Made by a program: the position numbers and the translations under genes. Below are positions 5,327 through 9,103 of a stretch of 9,103 bases of DNA, one piece after another (the stretch's first letter is position 1; each line of letters starts with the position of its first letter). Source of the DNA: a bacterium. Its GTDB lineage: Bacteria; Electryoneota; RPQS01. The stretch lies in assembly GCA_018814465.1 (NCBI GenBank), contig JAHIZR010000207.1, positions 1 through 9,103 of the forward strand, read 5' to 3'. The notes under the pieces are model-generated. The model did not search any database. It saw only the letters and a program-made list of their open reading frames with translations, and was not told where the DNA came from.

Positions 5327-8300
5327 GGGAAACCTCCGATTCTGTTAAGGGTATTTGGACATTAACAACAGTACCGCCTTGGGATAGCGGTTTGATCGAT
5401 ACATCGCCTCCCAAGAATCGCGCACGCTCCCGCATCCCAGTCAGACCCATAGAAGAATAAGTATTAGCCTTCTCGAGATCAATTCCTTTACCATCGTCCA
5501 AGATTCTAAGAATCAATGTACCACGTTCAATGTGTAAGCTAATGTCTACATGCGATGCTTCTGCGTGACGCACGACATTAGTTAGTGATTCCTGAAGAAT
5601 ACGATATAGAATAGTACTCTGTTTTGTACTAAAGGTGTGATCGCCCGTATCAATATCCAAGGAACAGGAAATTTCGCTATGCTCTGAAATCTCGTTTGCC
5701 AGCCATTCCAGTGCTGTGGTGAAATCCATTATTTCGAGAGGTATCGGGCGAATTCGTTTGGCTATTTTTCTCGCTGATTCTAATGCAGAATCCGTCAGCT
5801 TCTCCATGCTATCTAGTTTTTCCGATAGCGCAGCTGAATCCTTTGGTATACGCTTTCTAGCTAAGGCGATATCCATCTTCATCGCCGTTAGCTGTTGTCC
5901 CAAATCATCGTGAATTTCCTGCGCAACCCATTTACGGTCAGCTTCGAGAACAGAATCGATATGATCATTCAGTCGTCGCAGCTGTTCAACCGCATCTGTC
6001 ATTTTGGTAATATCCTGCACATATAGCAGAAGCCGCTTTTCTGTTCCTAATACGAATAGTGAACAAGAGATTGAAAATACGAATCGCTCAGTTCGTCCGG
6101 TACGTTTCAGAGTGAATTCCCACTCAAGACCACGGAAGCTTTTTCCAGTATCTAAGGTTTCCTTCAATGCATAATTCACAGGACAATCGCTGCAATGTAG
6201 ACCGAATCCACAACCTTTAGGATGATCCGAACTATGAATACATCCCAATAGACCAAAACCCTGCTCTCTTTGGGACTCTGAGATTGGCTTCTCGATAAAC
6301 TCCTCCAACGCTCGATTCGCTCTAATCAAGTTCCGCTCATCGTCAAGCATGCACATCATAACAGGAGCATAATCATGAATGGCTCCCATTTCAGTATCCC
6401 TCTGTATCAGTGCCGACTCCATCAGCTTGCGTTCGGTGATATCACGTTGACTACCTCGAATCCCAATGAACGTTCCATCTTGATCATAAACAGGCGCACA
6501 TACATGACCAATCCAGCGCAGCGACCCGTCCTTATGAAGGATACGGAATTCATGTTCATTGGAATGAGGACACGGATTTTGAAGAACTGAATCACGATGA
6601 GCTCGACGGCTTCCTTGATCTTCCGGGTGGAGAATCCTGAAATATAAATCAGGATCTTCCATAAACTCTTGCACCGTATAGCCGGTAATTCTTTCCACAG
6701 AAGGGGAAACATAATTGAACATTCCTGCAGGATTGATCCAGAATTCCCAGTCATAGGTATTGTCGGCTACGACGCGGTAGCGAGTTTCCGATTCTTGCAG
6801 GAGTTGTTTTGCCCGCTTTTGTTCACCTCTTATTCGCAATGCGCCGATACCATACGCCACATCTCCCGCAAGCTCTTTAAGAATCTCAACCTCCATCTCG
6901 TCGAACGCATCAGGTTGATCAGCATAGATTCCAAATGCTCCGTACGTTATGCTGCCACTGATCAGCGGTAAAGCAATGATTGATTGATAACCGCGCTGAA
7001 TTGCCTCGTCGCGCCATGGCGTAAACGAGGGATCACTGAAGATATTGCGCACAATGCAGGGTTGCCCAGAACGAATGGCAGATCCACCTGGACCTTTACC
7101 CCGTGGAGATTCCTCGTCCCAACTGATTTTCGCTGTTTCGATGTAGCCCGAGTCCACCCCCGCGTGCGCCACTGGCCGGAGGTTTTTAGCTTCGTCGTGT
7201 TCCGCTATCCCGATCCAAGCCAATCGATAGCCGCCCGTCTCGATGGCGATTTTGCAAACCTCGTCCAGCAATGCGGCTTCATCCGTGGTCCGAATCAGAG
7301 TTTGATTGCTGTCACTGAGCATCCGCAGCGCACGATTCATGCGGGCAATTTCCGCTTCGGCTCGCTTACGAACCGTTATGTTCTGTACAGTACCTCCCAG
7401 ACCGACTATTTTGCCATTTGCATCTCGTATTATCCGTCCCCGAGCGACGATCCACTGTGTGTTATTGACTGGATGGGCAATTTCAAGGTCAAGTTCATAG
7501 GGTTCTCCGGTTTCTAAAGCCTTCTTCACGGCTGTGTCAAGCTTACTCATACTCTCCGGAGTATAGACTTTCAAATGCTCTTCATAGCCCGGCACGGGCT
7601 GATGCGGATCGAAACCACATAAACGATAGCATTCTTCAGACCACTTTATCGTATCGGTTAAGACATTCCATTCCCAATTACCGAGTTGAGCAACGCGTTG
7701 CGCTTCCTTAAGTTCAGCCTCGCTTTTGCGCAGCGTCTCTTCAGTTCTTCTTTGTTTAAGAATCTTACTAAGTTCATATGCCACCAACAGTATTTGGTCG
7801 AGATCATGGTCTTCGTACTCTTCCGTCTTATTCCCTACACCGAAGATGTATCTCACTTTGTCATCTTCCATAACAGGAATACTCATGAATCTTCTCACTG
7901 GCGAATGTCCTTCAGGAAGTCCTTTCTGATGAGGAGAATTCGGGAAGTCATTGTAGATGACCGGACGTTGATAACGCACACAATCCACCCAGTTGCCCGC
8001 CTGACCAAGCGGATAATGAGTATCATATATGGCGGTGCAGTTCTTCAGCGCCTCGCTGTTCCATGATGTGAGAATAATCTGCTCCTGATCCTCGGAGACA
8101 AGATGGAAAAAACCGATTTTACTACCGGTGAGCTGGACAGCCCTCTCCAACGTAAAATCATAAAGCTCTTTGTCCGAAAGCTTTGGAGCTTGCTCGTAGA
8201 TTTCGAGTAGTACAGATGTGCGGGCAACTTCTCTCTGAATCCGTTCCTCAACCCGCTTGCGCTCTGTGATATCCATGAAGGTCACAATCACTCGGCTAAT

Positions 8301-9103
8301 TTCATTGTCTGCACCAAAAACCGGATCGGCACTGGCCAGAACCCAGACGTCCTGAATATTCCCGGGGCGATGTATTCCAACGATTAAGTCCCGCAAGGAT
8401 TTGCGTGTAGCGACAACCTGGTTCGCAGGATATTCTTCAAATGGCATCACGGTTCCATCTTCGCGGTAGAAATGCCAATCCGGATCCCACGCGGTTTTTC
8501 CCAACATTTGATCTTCAGTTAATCCCAGCAGTTCCTGCGCAGCCGCGTTGCTGGTTGAGATTTGCGTGTCTGAATTATGAACAACAACTGCTGCTTGAAT
8601 ATTTTGAATTAATGTTCGATATTTCTCTTCACTCTCCTGCAAATTGCGATATGCAAGTAAGCTTGACAAACTATCAGCTAACCGCCTGGCAATCTCTTGA
8701 AGCAGCATCTCCTCCGCCCCTGTCCAGATCCTCGAATGAGAGCATTGATGAAGCCCAAAGCAATAAGGCTTGTCCCCCTTTGGATAGATCGCCGTTGCTA
8801 TCTGGGATAACACTGCAAAGCGATCGGCAGGCATTATTGGTAATGGATGCTTCGAACCTGGGCCGAATTTCACTGGACCATTTGAAGATAAGACCGCTCG
8901 GAATACTTGAGCAATAGTCGCCTCCATGGAAACTTCAAGATTGATCGCAGAGGCGCCGGGATATTCCGGTTTCGTCCGTTCCATCGGAACATTCCAGGTT
9001 GCGGCTTCAGGATCACAGGGATACACCAGCCATGCCCGGTCACAATCAAAGACCAACAGCACAGTGTCGAGAACATTTCTCATCATCTGCTCAAAATCAT
9101 TCG
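5319..9103 (-). CDS. Multi-GAF/PAS sensor histidine kinase (NarL-type), 5' end outside the window
   Basis: At least 1260 residues, no membrane helix, so a cytoplasmic sensor. Positions counted from the Met at 9084-9086: GAF 1-145, PAS 152-285, GAF 287-448, PAS 463-575, GAF 590-755, PAS 766-890, Cys-containing PAS-like domain 898-1030, HisKA_3 dimerisation/phosphoacceptor about 1050-1115, HATPase_c about 1155-1250. The phosphorylated histidine is His1059 in QEIHDDLGQQL; the ATPase shows the N-box Asn1170 (QESLTN), the G1 box DDGKGI (1197-1202) and MGLTGMRER (1213-1221). The DITERK ends of the PAS domains are clear. The frame stays open to the window edge (codons for N-D-F-E-Q precede the Met), and the first GAF seems to start upstream, so the Met at 9086 is probably not the true start. 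It should autophosphorylate and pass phosphate to the overlapping NarL-type regulator. Signal unknown; the GAF/PAS number suggests several small ligands or redox inputs. Confidence 0.95.
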   Translation of the reverse strand, partial: NDFEQMMRNVLDTVLLVFDCDRAWLVYPCDPEAATWNVPMERTKPEYPGASAINLEVSMEATIAQVFRAVLSSNGPVKFGPGSKHPLPIMPADRFAVLSQIATAIYPKGDKPYCFGLHQCSHSRIWTGAEEMLLQEIARRLADSLSSLLAYRNLQESEEKYRTLIQNIQAAVVVHNSDTQISTSNAAAQELLGLTEDQMLGKTAWDPDWHFYREDGTVMPFEEYPANQVVATRKSLRDLIVGIHRPGNIQDVWVLASADPVFGADNEISRVIVTFMDITERKRVEERIQREVARTSVLLEIYEQAPKLSDKELYDFTLERAVQLTGSKIGFFHLVSEDQEQIILTSWNSEALKNCTAIYDTHYPLGQAGNWVDCVRYQRPVIYNDFPNSPHQKGLPEGHSPVRRFMSIPVMEDDKVRYIFGVGNKTEEYEDHDLDQILLVAYELSKILKQRRTEETLRKSEAELKEAQRVAQLGNWEWNVLTDTIKWSEECYRLCGFDPHQPVPGYEEHLKVYTPESMSKLDTAVKKALETGEPYELDLEIAHPVNNTQWIVARGRIIRDANGKIVGLGGTVQNITVRKRAEAEIARMNRALRMLSDSNQTLIRTTDEAALLDEVCKIAIETGGYRLAWIGIAEHDEAKNLRPVAHAGVDSGYIETAKISWDEESPRGKGPGGSAIRSGQPCIVRNIFSDPSFTPWRDEAIQRGYQSIIALPLISGSITYGAFGIYADQPDAFDEMEVEILKELAGDVAYGIGALRIRGEQKRAKQLLQESETRYRVVADNTYDWEFWINPAGMFNYVSPSVERITGYTVQEFMEDPDLYFRILHPEDQGSRRAHRDSVLQNPCPHSNEHEFRILHKDGSLRWIGHVCAPVYDQDGTFIGIRGSQRDITERKLMESALIQRDTEMGAIHDYAPVMMCMLDDERNLIRANRALEEFIEKPISESQREQGFGLLGCIHSSDHPKGCGFGLHCSDCPVNYALKETLDTGKSFRGLEWEFTLKRTGRTERFVFSISCSLFVLGTEKRLLLYVQDITKMTDAVEQLRRLNDHIDSVLEADRKWVAQEIHDDLGQQLTAMKMDIALARKRIPKDSAALSEKLDSMEKLTDSALESARKIAKRIRPIPLEIMDFTTALEWLANEISEHSEISCSLDIDTGDHTFSTKQSTILYRILQESLTNVVRHAEASHVDISLHIERGTLILRILDDGKGIDLEKANTYSSMGLTGMRERARFLGGDVSIKPLSQGGTVVNVQIPLTESEVSRD
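5333..5337 (-). promoter_or_regulatory. Shine-Dalgarno GGAGG fixing the GTG start of the response regulator
   Basis: GGAGG on the minus strand lies six bases before GTG (5324-5326), inside the last codons of the kinase gene. No ATG nearby fits the receiver-domain N-terminus (MIRVLIADDH), so this site decides the unusual start. Confidence 0.85.

Noticed and set aside
6984..7517. 177-codon plus-strand open frame opposite the kinase
   Set aside because: It lies wholly within the kinase gene on the other strand, has no ribosome binding site signal I can support, and its translation shows no family features.
9084..9086. ATG taken as the start of the sensor kinase
   Set aside because: The frame is open to the window edge with sensible codons before it, and the GAF domain appears to begin earlier, so the gene is partial.

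Overview
The window looks like a chromosomal segment from a moderately GC-balanced deltaproteobacterium, most likely Geobacter/Geotalea-like (Desulfuromonadales). This is inferred from protein style only: a multi-GAF/PAS NarL-type sensor kinase, a methyl-accepting chemotaxis protein (MCP) without a normal HAMP domain, a cysteine-rich small protein of a kind I associate with these bacteria, and sigma-54-like promoters. Every well-supported gene reads on the minus strand, so transcription runs from high to low coordinates.

Right side (4694-9103): a two-component system. A very large soluble histidine kinase (GAF-PAS-GAF-PAS-GAF-PAS-PAS-HisKA_3-HATPase) runs off the right edge, so its start is not visible. 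Its stop codon overlaps the GTG start of a NarL/LuxR-family response regulator, whose Shine-Dalgarno lies inside the kinase gene. The pair is almost certainly co-transcribed and translationally coupled. After the regulator comes an intergenic region rich in inverted repeats (4508-4693). It is followed by a short orphan protein with an NtrC/Fis-type C-terminal helix-turn-helix (4178-4507) and a clear Rho-independent terminator (4004-4030).

Middle (about 2371-4003): sparse and scarred. A small Cys-rich protein (3316-3693) sits behind a good sigma-54 promoter match. Directly after its stop codon, in the same frame, lies the 3' end of an MCP gene whose 5' part is missing and whose own tail is frameshifted at an A6 run. 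The next 0.6 kb holds a strong 11-bp hairpin and no convincing gene.

Left side (1-2370): one intact membrane MCP (547-2370). Beyond a short AT-rich spacer is the C-terminal end of an ammonium transporter (Amt), which continues off the left edge and lacks its 5' part.

Overall this is a signal-transduction neighbourhood (sensor kinase/regulator, chemoreceptor, small DNA-binding protein) showing decay: at least two genes survive only as 3' ends. I see no CRISPR array, RNA gene, complete insertion sequence or prophage. The most interesting points are the Cys-rich gene with its sigma-54 promoter and MCP junction, and the four-cysteine motif in the last PAS-like domain of the kinase.
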